A stretch of DNA of 64,000 nt from Rhizobiales bacterium 2SD (GCA_005502805.1 SCMY01000007.1:62001-126000), one strand, 5' to 3'. Shown: positions 25,183 to 33,584, counted from the first letter of the stretch. Notes: generated by a model not told the origin, from the sequence alone. Program-made: numbers and translations.

Positions 25183-26092
25183 ATTGCCCGATGCTGGCAA
25201 CCCTGCTCCAGGCCGGATGGCCGGTAGGGTCCTGCGTCCAGAAGGCGATATCGTCGAACAGGATCGTCTGGCTGACGCCCGGCAGCGCATCGCGATAGAT
25301 GCCGAAGCGCGGCTGCGTATCGATGAACGGCTTGCCGTCCTTCTTCGTGCCATAGCGGGGATAGCCGAGCACGCCGCGGAATTCGGGGCAGGCGCGGCCA
25401 TCGAGCCAGAGCCTGAGGCGACTCTCGCCGGCCTGCTGGCTCGGCCGGATCATGACGTTGACGCGATGCCAGCGATCCGCCTCGACCGGCCAGTCGCCGC
25501 AGAACTGTGCCTGGCCGAGACTGTCGCCGCAGCTGTCGGTGCCTGCGGTCTTGGCCCGGAACACCGGCTTGCCGTTCTCCGAATCGACCTCGATCTTGAA
25601 CAGCGGGTTGGCGGCGTCGCAGATCTCCTCGCCGCCCCGGCCCTTCTCGTAGCGCAGGTCGATGTTCTGCTTGATCTGCTGGATCACCGTGCGGTTGCGC
25701 CGCGGCGCCCACGGGCTCTCTACCCGGAAGCGGAAGCTGTACCAGCTCGTCGCATCGAAACGGATCAGCTCTCCGGTCATCTGGACCTCCGACCGCTCGG
25801 TCGGCGTCGAGCCGGGATTGGGATCGTAGGCGTCGCCGGGCTTCACCGTGATGGCGAGTGCCGGCCTCTCCTGCCCGGCCCGCTCGCCCTCGACGCAGCG
25901 GATGCGATCGGCCCGCACCGCCTTGTCGAGCTGGCCCGAGACCTTCCAGTCCTTGGAGTTCAGGCAGCCGGCGGCGAAGCTCGTCTGGAAGGTTGGCGTC
26001 GGCGCCTGCGCGAGGCTGGGGCCGCCGATGAACGACATCGCGCAGAAAAACGCCGCAGCTGCACAGCTGCGGCCTATCATAGCCCTCGTCAT
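25181..26092 (-). CDS. Heparin lyase I-like polysaccharide lyase family protein
   Basis: A secreted protein of 303 residues from the ATG at 26092 (the frame is open to 26149). A signal peptide (CAAAAFFCAMSFIGGPSLAQ) is followed by a concanavalin-like jelly-roll region with motifs seen in the heparin lyase I-like family: TERSEVQ near residue 100, WYSFRFRV, and a late FGIYRD with GVSQTILFDDIAFW. The family cleaves or binds acidic polysaccharides; whether the lyase residues are all present cannot be judged without alignment. It converges with rpsD. Confidence 0.75.
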   Translation of the reverse strand: MTRAMIGRSCAAAAFFCAMSFIGGPSLAQAPTPTFQTSFAAGCLNSKDWKVSGQLDKAVRADRIRCVEGERAGQERPALAITVKPGDAYDPNPGSTPTERSEVQMTGELIRFDATSWYSFRFRVESPWAPRRNRTVIQQIKQNIDLRYEKGRGGEEICDAANPLFKIEVDSENGKPVFRAKTAGTDSCGDSLGQAQFCGDWPVEADRWHRVNVMIRPSQQAGESRLRLWLDGRACPEFRGVLGYPRYGTKKDGKPFIDTQPRFGIYRDALPGVSQTILFDDIAFWTQDPTGHPAWSRVASIGQ

Positions 26093-26248
26093 CGAGCCCT
26101 CGCCTGCCATTGTCCGCCGCGAGCTTACCGGCATGGCATCGAGGATCAATCGCCCGCTGCGTCGCTATCGAATCTGCGGAGACGCTCCGCATCGGCGCCA
26201 TAGTCACCCGCAAGGATGAGCCTGCCGAGGCACCCCGGAGGAACCATC

Positions 26249-26755
26249 TTGCGCCTGCCCCATCTGCTGCTCGCCGCCCTCATCCTCACACCGTCGCTCG
26301 CATATGCCGAGGAGATCAGCATTGCCGGCGTCGGCCAGTCGCGCGACTTCACCTGCAATGGCGAAGACGTCGCGATCACCGGCCAGGGCCATGCGGTCGC
26401 GCTCAAGGGCCGCTGCGGCGCGATCGGCGTCCACGGCAGCGGTCATACAGTCAGCTTCGAGGCTTCGACCTCGCTGGCGGTCAGCGGCGCACAGAACAAG
26501 GCGACTGGCGGCTCGACCGGCAATGTCACGGTCGAGACTGCCGAGAACACCGTCTCGGCCAAGGTTCATACCGGCGAGATGCCGGCGGTGATCGACGTCT
26601 CCGGCGCTGATCACATGATCGCGCTGGAGCTGACCGGGCCGGCGAAGATCGAAGTCGGCGGTGTCAAGAACACCTTGAACTGGACGGCCGCAGCCGCGGT
26701 CAAGGCGCCGAGCATCTCGACCTCGGGCGTCGAGAACCGGATCGTCAGGCGCTGA
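26249..26755 (+). CDS. DUF3060 domain-containing periplasmic protein
   Basis: A repetitive protein built of short beta-strand units (DFTCNGEDVAITGQGHAV, GAIGVHGSGHTVSFEA and so on) typical of DUF3060. The TTG at 26249 is preceded by GGAGGA at 26237-26242 and yields a good signal peptide (MRLPHLLLAALILTPSLAYA); the ATG at 26216 would add an improbable hydrophilic lead. This gives 168 residues. It is divergent from the lyase-like gene. The strand-turn repeats suggest a small beta-solenoid; function unknown. Confidence 0.75.
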   Translation: MRLPHLLLAALILTPSLAYAEEISIAGVGQSRDFTCNGEDVAITGQGHAVALKGRCGAIGVHGSGHTVSFEASTSLAVSGAQNKATGGSTGNVTVETAENTVSAKVHTGEMPAVIDVSGADHMIALELTGPAKIEVGGVKNTLNWTAAAAVKAPSISTSGVENRIVRR

Positions 26756-26764
26756 GGGCGCTTC

Positions 26765-27481
26765 TCAGTCGCTGGTGCTGCTCTCCCAGGTCGCGTGCGT
26801 CACACCGGCCAGGCGTTCGATGCGCTCGACCACCGCGTCGAGCTCCTTGCGCTCGACCGCCGTGCTGATCAGCGTCGCGACGATCTCGATCGCCTCTTCG
26901 CCGCGCTCCATGGTCTTGATGTCGCCGACCGGATAGTTCGCCTGTTCGAGCAGCTCGACCATCGCCTCGCGCACCGAGGGCAGCGCCTCCGGATCGGTGG
27001 TGACGACGACCTCATAGGTCGCCTCCGAGGCCGTCTCGTCGATCGGGCTGCGGTTGATCGCGTTGACGAGCGGCCGCAGCAAGGTGTTGCCGGCGATGAC
27101 GAAGACCGTCACCAGCGCGCCCTCTGCCACCATGTCGGCGCCGGTGCAGGCGCCGACCGCAGCGGCGCACCAGAGCGTCGCCGCCGTGTTGAGGCCGCGG
27201 ACGTTCATGCCCTCCTTCATGATCACGCCAGCGCCCAGGAAGCCGATGCCGGAGACGACATAGGCGATGACCCGGATCGCGCCGTCAGCGCCGGCGATGC
27301 GCATGGCGAGATCGACGAAGGCCGCGGCCCCGACCGCGACCAGCACCGTGGTGCGCAGGCCGGCCGTGCGCTGCCGGTACTGCCGCTCGGCCCCGATCAG
27401 CGCGCCGAGCACGAAAGCTGCCAGCAGGCTGACCACCGAATCGAGGAAAGGATAGAGCTCGAAGGTCTGGATGAAGCGCAT
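26765..27481 (-). CDS. MgtC/SapB family membrane protein
   Basis: A 238-residue inner-membrane protein. The N-terminal half has four to five helices with the family signature LGALIGAERQYRQRTAGLRT and GIGFLGAGVIMKEG. The C-terminal half (about 150-238) is a cytoplasmic ACT-like domain. Relatives are involved in Mg2+-limited growth and intracellular survival, in part by modulating ATP synthase. The gene is convergent with DUF3060 and its start matches the conserved N-terminus closely enough to accept 27481. Confidence 0.88.
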   Translation of the reverse strand: MRFIQTFELYPFLDSVVSLLAAFVLGALIGAERQYRQRTAGLRTTVLVAVGAAAFVDLAMRIAGADGAIRVIAYVVSGIGFLGAGVIMKEGMNVRGLNTAATLWCAAAVGACTGADMVAEGALVTVFVIAGNTLLRPLVNAINRSPIDETASEATYEVVVTTDPEALPSVREAMVELLEQANYPVGDIKTMERGEEAIEIVATLISTAVERKELDAVVERIERLAGVTHATWESSTSD

Positions 27482-27748
27482 GCGCCTGCCCCGGTGACGG
27501 CGGCGCGCTTCCGATCGCAGCGGCCTCGCCGCCTATAGCGGGCGGGATGTGACGGTTCAATGAAGGGGCGGGACCGCCCTCACGCGTCCACTGAGGGTCT
27601 TGATTCAACGTCTCAGCCGGATATGCCAGCGCCCTGATCCGACTCGTGAATACAGGCCTGCAGCCCGCCCGGCGCCTCTCCGCAAGTCCATGACGTTGCG
27701 TCGCGACTCAGGCTAGCGTCCTGATCCCGCCACTGGGATCAACGCGCC

Positions 27749-27994
27749 ATGAAGACGCTCATCCTCGCAGTCCTCGCCATCGGCCTTGCCAGCCCCGCCT
27801 TCGCCCAGAGCCAAAGCTGTACTGCCCAGGCCGCCGAGAAGAAGCTCGCAGGCGCCGCCAAGACCAGCTTCGTCGCCAAATGTGAGAAGGATGCCGGCGC
27901 AGCCTGCGACAAGCAGGCAGCCGACAAGAAGCTGGCGGGCGCCGCCAAGACCAGCTTCACGACGAAATGCGTCAAGGACGCCATGGGTACCTGA
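27749..27994 (+). CDS. PsiF-repeat secreted protein
   Basis: An 81-residue protein with a signal peptide (MKTLILAVLAIGLASPAFAQ) followed by two near-identical 29-residue units, each of the form C-x2-QA-x-(E/D)KKLAGAAKTSF-x3-C. This matches the PsiF repeat known from a phosphate-starvation-inducible protein of E. coli. The paired cysteines in each unit suggest disulfides in the periplasm. The role of PsiF is unknown and no Pho box was identified upstream. Confidence 0.82.
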   Translation: MKTLILAVLAIGLASPAFAQSQSCTAQAAEKKLAGAAKTSFVAKCEKDAGAACDKQAADKKLAGAAKTSFTTKCVKDAMGT

Positions 27995-28004
27995 ACCCTC
28001 TTCT

Positions 28005-28124
28005 AGCCCTCATCCTGAGGAGCAGCCTTAAGGCTGCGTCTCGAAGGATGCTCCAGAAGGCTCCGGAACCAGCGAGATCATCCTTCGAGACAGCCGCTGA
28101 CGCGGCCTCCTCAGGATAAGGGCT
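28005..28124. repeat. Long palindromic intergenic repeat (REP-like)
   Basis: Outer arms AGCCCTCATCCTGAGGAG (28005-28022) and CTCCTCAGGATAAGGGCT (28107-28124) and inner arms GTCTCGAAGGATG (28038-28050) and CATCCTTCGAGAC (28079-28091) fold into one long cruciform, with a nested GCAGCC-TTAA-GGCTGC hairpin at 28022-28037. Elements with CATCCTGAGGAG and TCGAAGGATG are, from memory, dispersed in Hyphomicrobiales intergenic regions. No coding potential. Confidence 0.8.
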
Positions 28125-28136
28125 TGTGGGGCCCAA

Positions 28137-28168
28137 ATAAGAAGGGCGGCCCTGCCGGGCCGCCCTTC
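28137..28168 (-). terminator. Terminator hairpin of the Spy/CpxP-like gene
   Basis: A perfect 12-bp stem GAAGGGCGGCCC / GGGCCGCCCTTC (28141-28152, 28157-28168) with a 4-base loop. On the minus strand it is followed by TTATTT, placing a factor-independent terminator just beyond the gene ending at 28190. Confidence 0.75.
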
Positions 28169-28189
28169 TCCTTTCAGAACCTTGAAAAT

Positions 28190-28849
28190 TCAGCCGCGAT
28201 CGTCATCGTCATGGCCACGGTCGCGCCAGCGGCGCGGGCCGCGGTCGTCGTCGCGGCGATCATCGCCGCGGCCGTGCCATTCCATCCAGCGCCCGCGCAT
28301 CTCGCGCATACGCTCGCGCCCTTCCGACATCGCCTGGCGCACGGCCCGGCGCGCCACGGTCTTCTGCTCGTCGCTGAAAGTGGACCAGAGCGGGCGGACT
28401 GCATCCGCGAGTTCCTTGCTGCGGGCAGCGCGCTCGCCCTGGCGGGTCGCCCTCATGTCGAGCCGTTCCATGATGTCGGCATCGCGGTAGTGCTCCCGCT
28501 GCTCGCGCATCTTGCCGAAGCGCTCGCGGCGTTCCTCGGCATTGCGCTTGATCAGCACCTCCAGCTTCTCGAAAGCCGGCACCTGCTCGGGCTTCAGCTT
28601 GAGGTCGGTGCGCAATTGGGCGAGGCGCTCGTTCATCCGGGCCGTGGCGCGCTCGGCCTGGCGCTGGCGCCATTCCTCGCGTCGATCGGAGCGGTCGCCG
28701 CGTTCGGCGCGGTCGCCGCGCGGCTCGCTCTGCTGCTGCGCCGGCGGAGTGCTGCCGGGCGCGGGCGGGATCGGCTGCGGCTGGGCCATGGCCAGCGTCG
28801 CCGCGATGGCCGCGGCGCTGGAGGCGGCGATGAGGGCGATGCGTTTCAT
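28190..28849 (-). CDS. Spy/CpxP-type periplasmic protein (LTxxQ-like)
   Basis: A secreted 219-residue protein; the start at 28849 has GGAGAG seven bases upstream and gives a signal peptide (KRIALIAASSAAAIAATLAMAQ), whereas the frame itself runs on to 29332. The mature part is almost entirely charged helix, rich in Arg, Glu and Asp. Two segments, LKLKPEQVPAFEKLE and WSTFSDEQKTVARRAV, follow the LTxxQ pattern of Spy/CpxP chaperones. The C-terminal 30 residues are an RGDD-rich tail. A periplasmic chaperone or envelope-stress sensor role is inferred from the family. Confidence 0.78.
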   Translation of the reverse strand: MKRIALIAASSAAAIAATLAMAQPQPIPPAPGSTPPAQQQSEPRGDRAERGDRSDRREEWRQRQAERATARMNERLAQLRTDLKLKPEQVPAFEKLEVLIKRNAEERRERFGKMREQREHYRDADIMERLDMRATRQGERAARSKELADAVRPLWSTFSDEQKTVARRAVRQAMSEGRERMREMRGRWMEWHGRGDDRRDDDRGPRRWRDRGHDDDDRG

Positions 28850-29087
28850 GAAAGCTCTCCGTCTGTTTCCGTCGAATACGGTTCGCTGGCGGGTCTCGAA
28901 GCCGGGTCGCGATATCGCCACGGTGCCGTAGCCGGCCTGACCCGGCCATGGCGCGCGCATGACAAGATCGTAATGTCGGCATGACGCGCCGGCGAGCGGG
29001 AAGTTCCCATCGAGTCGCCGCGGCAAACCGAATCGGCGCACCATGCGGCCCGGCGTCAACGCGACGAGACGACAGCGAGCCTCAGCC

Positions 29088-30086
29088 ATGCGCAATCTGA
29101 TCACCGATGTTCGCGGCGTTCTCGTGGGCAATGCCGAGGATGCCGTTGCAGCGACCGGCGTCACCGTCGCTCTGTTCGAGCGGCCGAGCATCGCCTCGGT
29201 CGCGGTGCTCGGCGGTGCACCGGGCACACGCGACACCGCGCTGCTCGAGCCGGGCATGACGGTCGAGCATGTCGACGGCATCGTCCTCTCCGGCGGCTCC
29301 GCCTGGGGACTGTCGGCGGCTGACGGCGTCATGGCCCGGCTGGCGGAGGAAGGGCGAGGCTTCCCCGTTGGCAGCTATCGCGTGCCGATCGTGCCGCAGG
29401 CGATCCTGTTCGACCTCGCCAATGGCGGCGACAAGCCCTTCGCCCGCGGCGATGGCGAGGCGCCTTATCGCGAGCTCGGGCGGCTCGCCGCCACGCAGGC
29501 CGGCAAGGAGTTCGCGCTCGGCACCACCGGCGCCGGCTTCGGCGCGACGACGAAGACGCTGAAGGGTGGGCTCGGCTCGGCCAGCGCGATCGCCGCAACC
29601 GGCCAGGTCGTCGGCGCGCTGGTCGCGGTCAACGCCGTCGGCACGGCGACGATCGGCGATAGCCAGCACTTCTGGGCCGCGCCTTATGAGCAGGGCGGCG
29701 AATTCGGCGGCCGCGGCTGGCCGGCGACGATTCCTCCGGAGGATCTCGCCTTACGCTTCAAGGGCGGTCCGGGCGCCAACACCACCATCGCTCTGGTCGC
29801 GACCGATGCGGTGCTGACCAAGGCGCAGGCCAAGCGCATGGCGCTCTGCGCCCATGACGGGTTGGCGCGGGCGCTACGGCCGGTGCATGCCCCGCTCGAC
29901 GGCGACGTCGTCTTCGCCGCCGCGACCGGCCATAGCGGCGCCCCATCCGACGCCTATGCCCTCACCGAGCTCTGCGCCACCGCCGCCGACGTGCTGGCGC
30001 GCGCCGTGGCGCGGGCGGTATATTCAGCCAGCGCCCTGCCCTTTGCGGGCGCCAAGCCGGCCTGGCGCGACAGGTTCGGCGCATAG
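29088..30086 (+). CDS. P1 family peptidase (DmpA/NylC-like N-terminal nucleophile hydrolase)
   Basis: A 332-residue member of the S58/P1 family, which includes D-aminopeptidase DmpA, beta-peptidyl aminopeptidases and the nylon-oligomer hydrolase NylC. These are made as precursors that cleave themselves to expose a nucleophile. Here GANTTIALVATDA places the predicted Asn231-Thr232 cleavage pair, so Thr232 would be the nucleophile, as in NylC. The GIVLSGGSAWGLSAADGVM motif and GTTGAGFGATT segment are family hallmarks. The substrate is unknown. The ATG at 29088 is preferred over 29043 because the conserved region MRNLITDVRGVLVGN begins there. Confidence 0.88.
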   Translation: MRNLITDVRGVLVGNAEDAVAATGVTVALFERPSIASVAVLGGAPGTRDTALLEPGMTVEHVDGIVLSGGSAWGLSAADGVMARLAEEGRGFPVGSYRVPIVPQAILFDLANGGDKPFARGDGEAPYRELGRLAATQAGKEFALGTTGAGFGATTKTLKGGLGSASAIAATGQVVGALVAVNAVGTATIGDSQHFWAAPYEQGGEFGGRGWPATIPPEDLALRFKGGPGANTTIALVATDAVLTKAQAKRMALCAHDGLARALRPVHAPLDGDVVFAAATGHSGAPSDAYALTELCATAADVLARAVARAVYSASALPFAGAKPAWRDRFGA

Positions 30087-30088
30087 GC

Positions 30089-30105
30089 GGGGGCGCAACG
30101 CCCCC
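30089..30105. terminator. GC-rich hairpin after the P1 peptidase gene
   Basis: GGGGGCG (30089-30095) pairs with CGCCCCC (30099-30105) around a 3-base loop immediately after the stop. No T-run follows, so it may attenuate rather than terminate before the VOC gene 20 bp on. Confidence 0.35.
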
Positions 30106-30126
30106 CGAACGCGAGGGAACGAAGCG

Positions 30127-30492
30127 ATGGCGACCGTCCGCTATTTCGTGACTGACGTTGACGAAGCTGCACGGTTCTATGTCGACAGGCTCGGCTTCAG
30201 CGTGAAGCAGCAGTTCGGGCCCGCCATGGCGATCCTCGAGCGCGGCGACCTCGAGCTCTGGCTCGCCGGCCCCGGCGCCTCGGCCTCGCGGGCGATGCCG
30301 GACGGAGGCAAGCCGATCCCCGGCGGCTGGAACCGCTTCGTCATCGAGGTCGAGAATCTGACGGAACTCGTCGAGGCTCTGCGCCGCAAGAGCGTGCCTT
30401 TCCGCAACGAGATCGTGACCGGGCCGGGTGGCAAGCAGATCCTCTGCGAGGACCCGTCGGGCAATGTGGTCGAGCTCTTCGAGCCGGCCTGA
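30127..30492 (+). CDS. VOC (glyoxalase/bleomycin-resistance) family protein
   Basis: A 121-residue vicinal-oxygen-chelate protein starting MATVRYFVTDVDEAARFYVD, with GAGGGAACG just upstream of the ATG. Two beta-alpha-beta-beta-beta modules are visible; the end NVVELFEPA is the standard family terminus with the metal-binding Glu. Family members are metal-dependent lyases, isomerases or dioxygenases; no specific reaction can be assigned. It follows the peptidase by 40 bp. Confidence 0.88.
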   Translation: MATVRYFVTDVDEAARFYVDRLGFSVKQQFGPAMAILERGDLELWLAGPGASASRAMPDGGKPIPGGWNRFVIEVENLTELVEALRRKSVPFRNEIVTGPGGKQILCEDPSGNVVELFEPA

Positions 30493-30528
30493 GAGCCGCC
30501 GTTCGCCTCGCCCCATCCAGATGGAAAC

Positions 30529-30548
30529 GGGAGGGCTCGCGCCCTCCC
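30529..30548. terminator. Hairpin between convergent VOC and YjhX-like genes
   Basis: GGGAGGGC (30529-30536) and GCCCTCCC (30541-30548) form a perfect 8-bp stem with a 4-base loop. No T-run is present on either strand, so terminator function is likely but not certain. Confidence 0.45.
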
Positions 30549-30555
30549 GCACTGG

Positions 30556-30813
30556 TCACCGGTTGTCGGCCTGCGCTCGGACGCCGAGGCGTCCGAGCCG
30601 CGAGATCCGATAAGGGCCGCCTTCGCGTGACTCGATCAGCCGTTTTCGCTTGAGTCCGGCGAAGATCGCGAGCGTGCAGTCGCTCAGGACGTAGCCTTCA
30701 TGGGTGAAGCAGTCGATGTGATGGATGCGGCCGTCCTCGCCGCGAAGATGGCGGATCTGTCCGCCACGGGCCAGCACGTGCAGCACGCGCTGCTCGCCCC
30801 GCGAAATGTTCAT
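30556..30813 (-). CDS. YjhX family protein (UPF0386)
   Basis: An 85-residue protein starting MNISRGEQRVLHVLARGGQI at 30813; the frame reaches 30885 but the family begins with this sequence. The body (DGRIHHIDCFTHEGYVLSDC and IFAGLKRKRLIESREGGPYRIS) is highly conserved in UPF0386/YjhX proteins and looks like a winged-helix fold. E. coli YjhX has been reported as the toxin of a YjhX-YjhQ pair; no adjacent acetyltransferase-type antitoxin gene is seen here. Function in this organism is open. Confidence 0.85.
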   Translation of the reverse strand: MNISRGEQRVLHVLARGGQIRHLRGEDGRIHHIDCFTHEGYVLSDCTLAIFAGLKRKRLIESREGGPYRISRLGRLGVRAQADNR

Positions 30814-31081
30814 GTTGGTAGAGCCTGTGCATGGAACCATGACAAGCGCAGCAGTGAAGGCGGGCCTTGGGCTCCGCTCTCTCACCCGGCGCTGGATCAG
30901 GTCTCGCCGCAGCGAAACCTCACCGGGTTCCCACAGTCTCCAACATAAAACCCTCTTGCACTTCGCGCGGACGCCTCGCGTCCGGGGAGGAGGCGTTTAG
31001 GCGAGTGCCCGCCCCCCGTCAATGCCGCGCAGCCGTGCGAAGCCGTTTCACGCCCGCCCCCGGATGCGCTATGGACACGCC

Positions 31082-31870
31082 ATGTCGACCGATGATTTCC
31101 TCGCCCGCTTCGGCGCCGCCGGCCAGCGCCAGCCCGATCCCGTCGCCGCCGCCCAGCAGGCGATGCGCAATCCGCTGCCGAAGCGCTTCTACGAGAAGGC
31201 CGGCGTGCTGGAGCGCGACGGGCTGTTCCATGTCGCGCTCGACGGGCGCACCGCCCGCACCCCGGCCCGCAAGCCGCTCGCCGTCGCTTCGCGCCCCGTC
31301 GCCGAGGCGCTCGCGGCCGAATGGGACGCCCAGACCGGAGAGATCGATCCGTCGCGCATGCCGTTGACCCGGCTGGTCAACTCGGCGCTCGACGGCGTCG
31401 CCGACCAGCATGAGGCCGTCCGCGCCGAGATCGTCCGCTATGCCGGCAGCGATGCGCTCTGCTACCGCGCCGGCGAGCCGGAAGCGCTGGTCGCGCGGCA
31501 GGATCAGGTCTGGAATCCGCTGATCGCGGCGCTCGAAGAGCGGATCGGCGGCCGTTTCGTCATGGCGCAGGGCGTCGTCTTCGCGCAGCAGCCGCAGGCG
31601 GTGCTCGACGCCGTGGCCAAGCGCGTCGCCGCGATCCCCTCCCCGGTCGCGCTCGCCGGCGCCCACAACGTCATGACCCTGACGGGCTCGACGATTCTGA
31701 TGCTGGCGCTGGCGGAAGGCCTGATCGACCCCGAGGCTGCCTGGGCCGCCGCCCATCTCGACGAGGATTACCAGAGCGGGATCTGGGGGCAGGACGAGGA
31801 GGCTGCCGAGCGCCGCGCCACCCGCCGCAAGGAATACGACGCCGCCGTGCTGCTGCTGACGAAAGGCTAG
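31082..31870 (+). CDS. ATP12-family chaperone for F1-ATPase assembly
   Basis: A 262-residue member of the ATP12 family, which in mitochondria helps assemble the F1 alpha subunit and is retained in alphaproteobacteria. The motifs KRFYEKAGVLERDGLFHVALDGRTARTPARKPL, EWDAQTGEIDPSRMPLTRL and YPSGSDALCYRA-type (YAGSDALCYRAGEPEALV) are recognisable. The ATG at 31082 is chosen because the conserved start MSTDDFLARFG begins there. It is followed 5 bp later by a DUF1801 gene. Confidence 0.88.
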   Translation: MSTDDFLARFGAAGQRQPDPVAAAQQAMRNPLPKRFYEKAGVLERDGLFHVALDGRTARTPARKPLAVASRPVAEALAAEWDAQTGEIDPSRMPLTRLVNSALDGVADQHEAVRAEIVRYAGSDALCYRAGEPEALVARQDQVWNPLIAALEERIGGRFVMAQGVVFAQQPQAVLDAVAKRVAAIPSPVALAGAHNVMTLTGSTILMLALAEGLIDPEAAWAAAHLDEDYQSGIWGQDEEAAERRATRRKEYDAAVLLLTKG

Positions 31871-31875
31871 AGGCG

Positions 31876-32265
31876 ATGATCCCGGGCGCGCCCAAGGCCG
31901 ACAACCCGGAAGACTATCTCGCCCAGCTCGATGGCTGGCGGCTGGCGACGGTCGAGGCCCTGCGCGCCGCGGTGAAGGCGGCAACTCCGCTCGACGAGCG
32001 GATCAAGTGGACGCATCTGGTCTATTTTTCGAACGGGCCAGTGCTGCTGATCCGAGCTGAAGCCGCGCGCGTGCTCTTCGGTTTCTGGCGCGGCAAGCGC
32101 CTCCGCCATATCGAGCCGCGGCTGAAGCCAGGCGGCAAGTTCGAGCTCGCCACCATGGTGCTGCGCGAGGGCGATACGATCGACGCGACAATCGCGACCG
32201 AGCTGGTGCGTGCCGCCGTCGCGCTCAATCGCGAGATCGGCGACCCGAGCAAGCCGAGCGCCTGA
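31876..32265 (+). CDS. DUF1801 domain-containing protein
   Basis: A 129-residue cytoplasmic protein of the YdhG/DUF1801 type: EALRAAVKAATPLDERIKW, HLVYFSNGPVLLI, and LFGFWRGKRL are the family landmarks. It starts 5 bp after the ATP12 stop and is probably cotranscribed. The fold is known, the function is not. It converges with clpP, with no spacer. Confidence 0.82.
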   Translation: MIPGAPKADNPEDYLAQLDGWRLATVEALRAAVKAATPLDERIKWTHLVYFSNGPVLLIRAEAARVLFGFWRGKRLRHIEPRLKPGGKFELATMVLREGDTIDATIATELVRAAVALNREIGDPSKPSA

Positions 32266-32874
32266 TCAGGCGGCCTCCGCCGGCGCTTCGGTCAGCACGC
32301 GATCGATCAGCCCCCAGTCCCGCCCCTCCTCGGCGGTCATGAAGCGGTCGCGATCGAGCGTGCGCTCGACCTCCTCCTCCGTGCGCCCGCAATGCTCGGC
32401 ATAGAGCCGGATCATCCGCCGCTTGGTCTTCTGGATCTCCTCGGCCTGGATCAGGATGTCGGAAGCCTGCCCCTGCGCGCCGCCGAGCGGCTGGTGGACA
32501 TGCAGGCTGGCATTGGGCAGCGCCGCCCGCTCGCCCGGCTCGCCGGCCATCAGGAGGAAGGAGCCCATCGAGCGGGCCGTGCCCATGCAGAGCGTATGCA
32601 CCGGCGAGCGGATATAGCGCATCGTGTCGTAGATCGCGAAGCCGCTGGTGACGACGCCGCCCGGCGAGTTGATGTAGAAATGCACAGGCCGCTTCGGGTT
32701 CTCGGCCTCCAGGAACAGCAATTGCGCGCAGATCAGCGCGGCGCTGCCATCGTTGACCTCGCCGTTCAGGAAGATGATCCGCTCGCGCAGCAGACGCGAA
32801 TAGATGTCGAAGGAGCGCTCCCCGCGCGTCGACTGTTCGACGACCATAGGGACGAGCTGCATCGTGCCGTGCAT
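32266..32874 (-). CDS. clpP: ClpP-type serine protease subunit (paralogue)
   Basis: A 202-residue ClpP, the proteolytic ring of Clp proteases. The catalytic triad is intact: Ser102 in ARSMGSFLL, His127 in LHVHQPLGG, Asp176 in LDRDRFM. The sequence around the serine ([10 protein letters not shown]) and the [16 protein letters not shown] stretch deviate from the housekeeping form (MGQAASMGAF, R.ALPNSRIMIHQP), and there is no adjacent clpX or tig. It is therefore likely an additional ClpP, as is common in Hyphomicrobiales, rather than the main one. Confidence 0.9.
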   Translation of the reverse strand: MHGTMQLVPMVVEQSTRGERSFDIYSRLLRERIIFLNGEVNDGSAALICAQLLFLEAENPKRPVHFYINSPGGVVTSGFAIYDTMRYIRSPVHTLCMGTARSMGSFLLMAGEPGERAALPNASLHVHQPLGGAQGQASDILIQAEEIQKTKRRMIRLYAEHCGRTEEEVERTLDRDRFMTAEEGRDWGLIDRVLTEAPAEAA

Positions 32875-32925
32875 CGACGACCTCCTCAGGTTTCGGATTG
32901 TTGATGAACTGGCTCGCGAGCCGCG

Positions 32926-33267
32926 TCAGGCGGCGCGCAGCATCAGCGGCTGATTGCTGTTGGCGGGCGCTGGCGGCTGGCTCAGCCTCGCATCGGTCAG
33001 GCTATGAATGATCCGCAGTTCCGTCCCGCCCTCGTTCGGTGCGAGCTGGAAGATCACGACGCTTTCGAGGAAGGGCGGCTCCTCCTCCCTCAACCGATAG
33101 CGCATCTCCTCGCCCGGCACGGCCGAGATCGCTTCGACCTCGGCCGGCAGCCAGCGCTCGCGGAAGGCGGGAATGCTGAGCGCCCGCCAGACCTTCTCGG
33201 GAGGCGCTTCGAGCTGATATTCGAAGACCAGCTGCTTGGTGCGTTCCTGAATGTCGCTCTCGCTCAT
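32926..33267 (-). CDS. SRPBCC (AHSA1-type) family protein
   Basis: A 113-residue START/Bet v 1-like protein with the AHSA1 opening FEYQLEAPPEKVWRALSIPAFRERWLP. The ATG at 33267 overlaps the stop of the preceding ArsR gene by four bases, so the two are translationally coupled. ArsR-SRPBCC pairs are a widespread arrangement; the SRPBCC partner binds an unknown hydrophobic ligand. The longer frame to 33342 would overlap the ArsR gene and is rejected. Confidence 0.85.
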   Translation of the reverse strand: MSESDIQERTKQLVFEYQLEAPPEKVWRALSIPAFRERWLPAEVEAISAVPGEEMRYRLREEEPPFLESVVIFQLAPNEGGTELRIIHSLTDARLSQPPAPANSNQPLMLRAA

Positions 33268-33575
33268 TGGTCCATGTCCCGCAGCAGATCCTTGAGGGCG
33301 TCGATGCGCGCCGGCCAATAGGCGCGGTATTTCGCCAGCCATTGCGCGATCAGGGCAAGCCCGTCCGGATCGACCTCGTAATTGACGAAGCGGCCCTGCC
33401 GCTCCTCCCGCACCAGCCCGGCAATGCGCAGCACGGCGAGATGCTGTGACATGGCCGGCTGGCTGATCGCCATGCCCTCGCGCAAGGCGCTGGCATTCAT
33501 GCCGCCGGAAGCGAGCTTCTCAAAGATCGCCCGGCGGGTCGGGTCGGCCAGCGCCTTGAAGATGTCCTGCTCCAT
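33264..33575 (-). CDS. ArsR family transcriptional regulator
   Basis: A small winged-helix repressor of 103 residues from the ATG at 33575 (MEQDIFKALADPTRRAIFEK). The HTH reads ISQPAMSQHLAVLRIAGLV. The metal-binding cysteines of ArsR/SmtB (ELCVCD) are absent, so it is of the non-metal subgroup that is paired with SRPBCC proteins. A short palindrome 10-25 bp upstream of the start could be its operator. Confidence 0.9.
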   Translation of the reverse strand: MEQDIFKALADPTRRAIFEKLASGGMNASALREGMAISQPAMSQHLAVLRIAGLVREERQGRFVNYEVDPDGLALIAQWLAKYRAYWPARIDALKDLLRDMDQ

Positions 33576-33584
33576 GGACAATAC

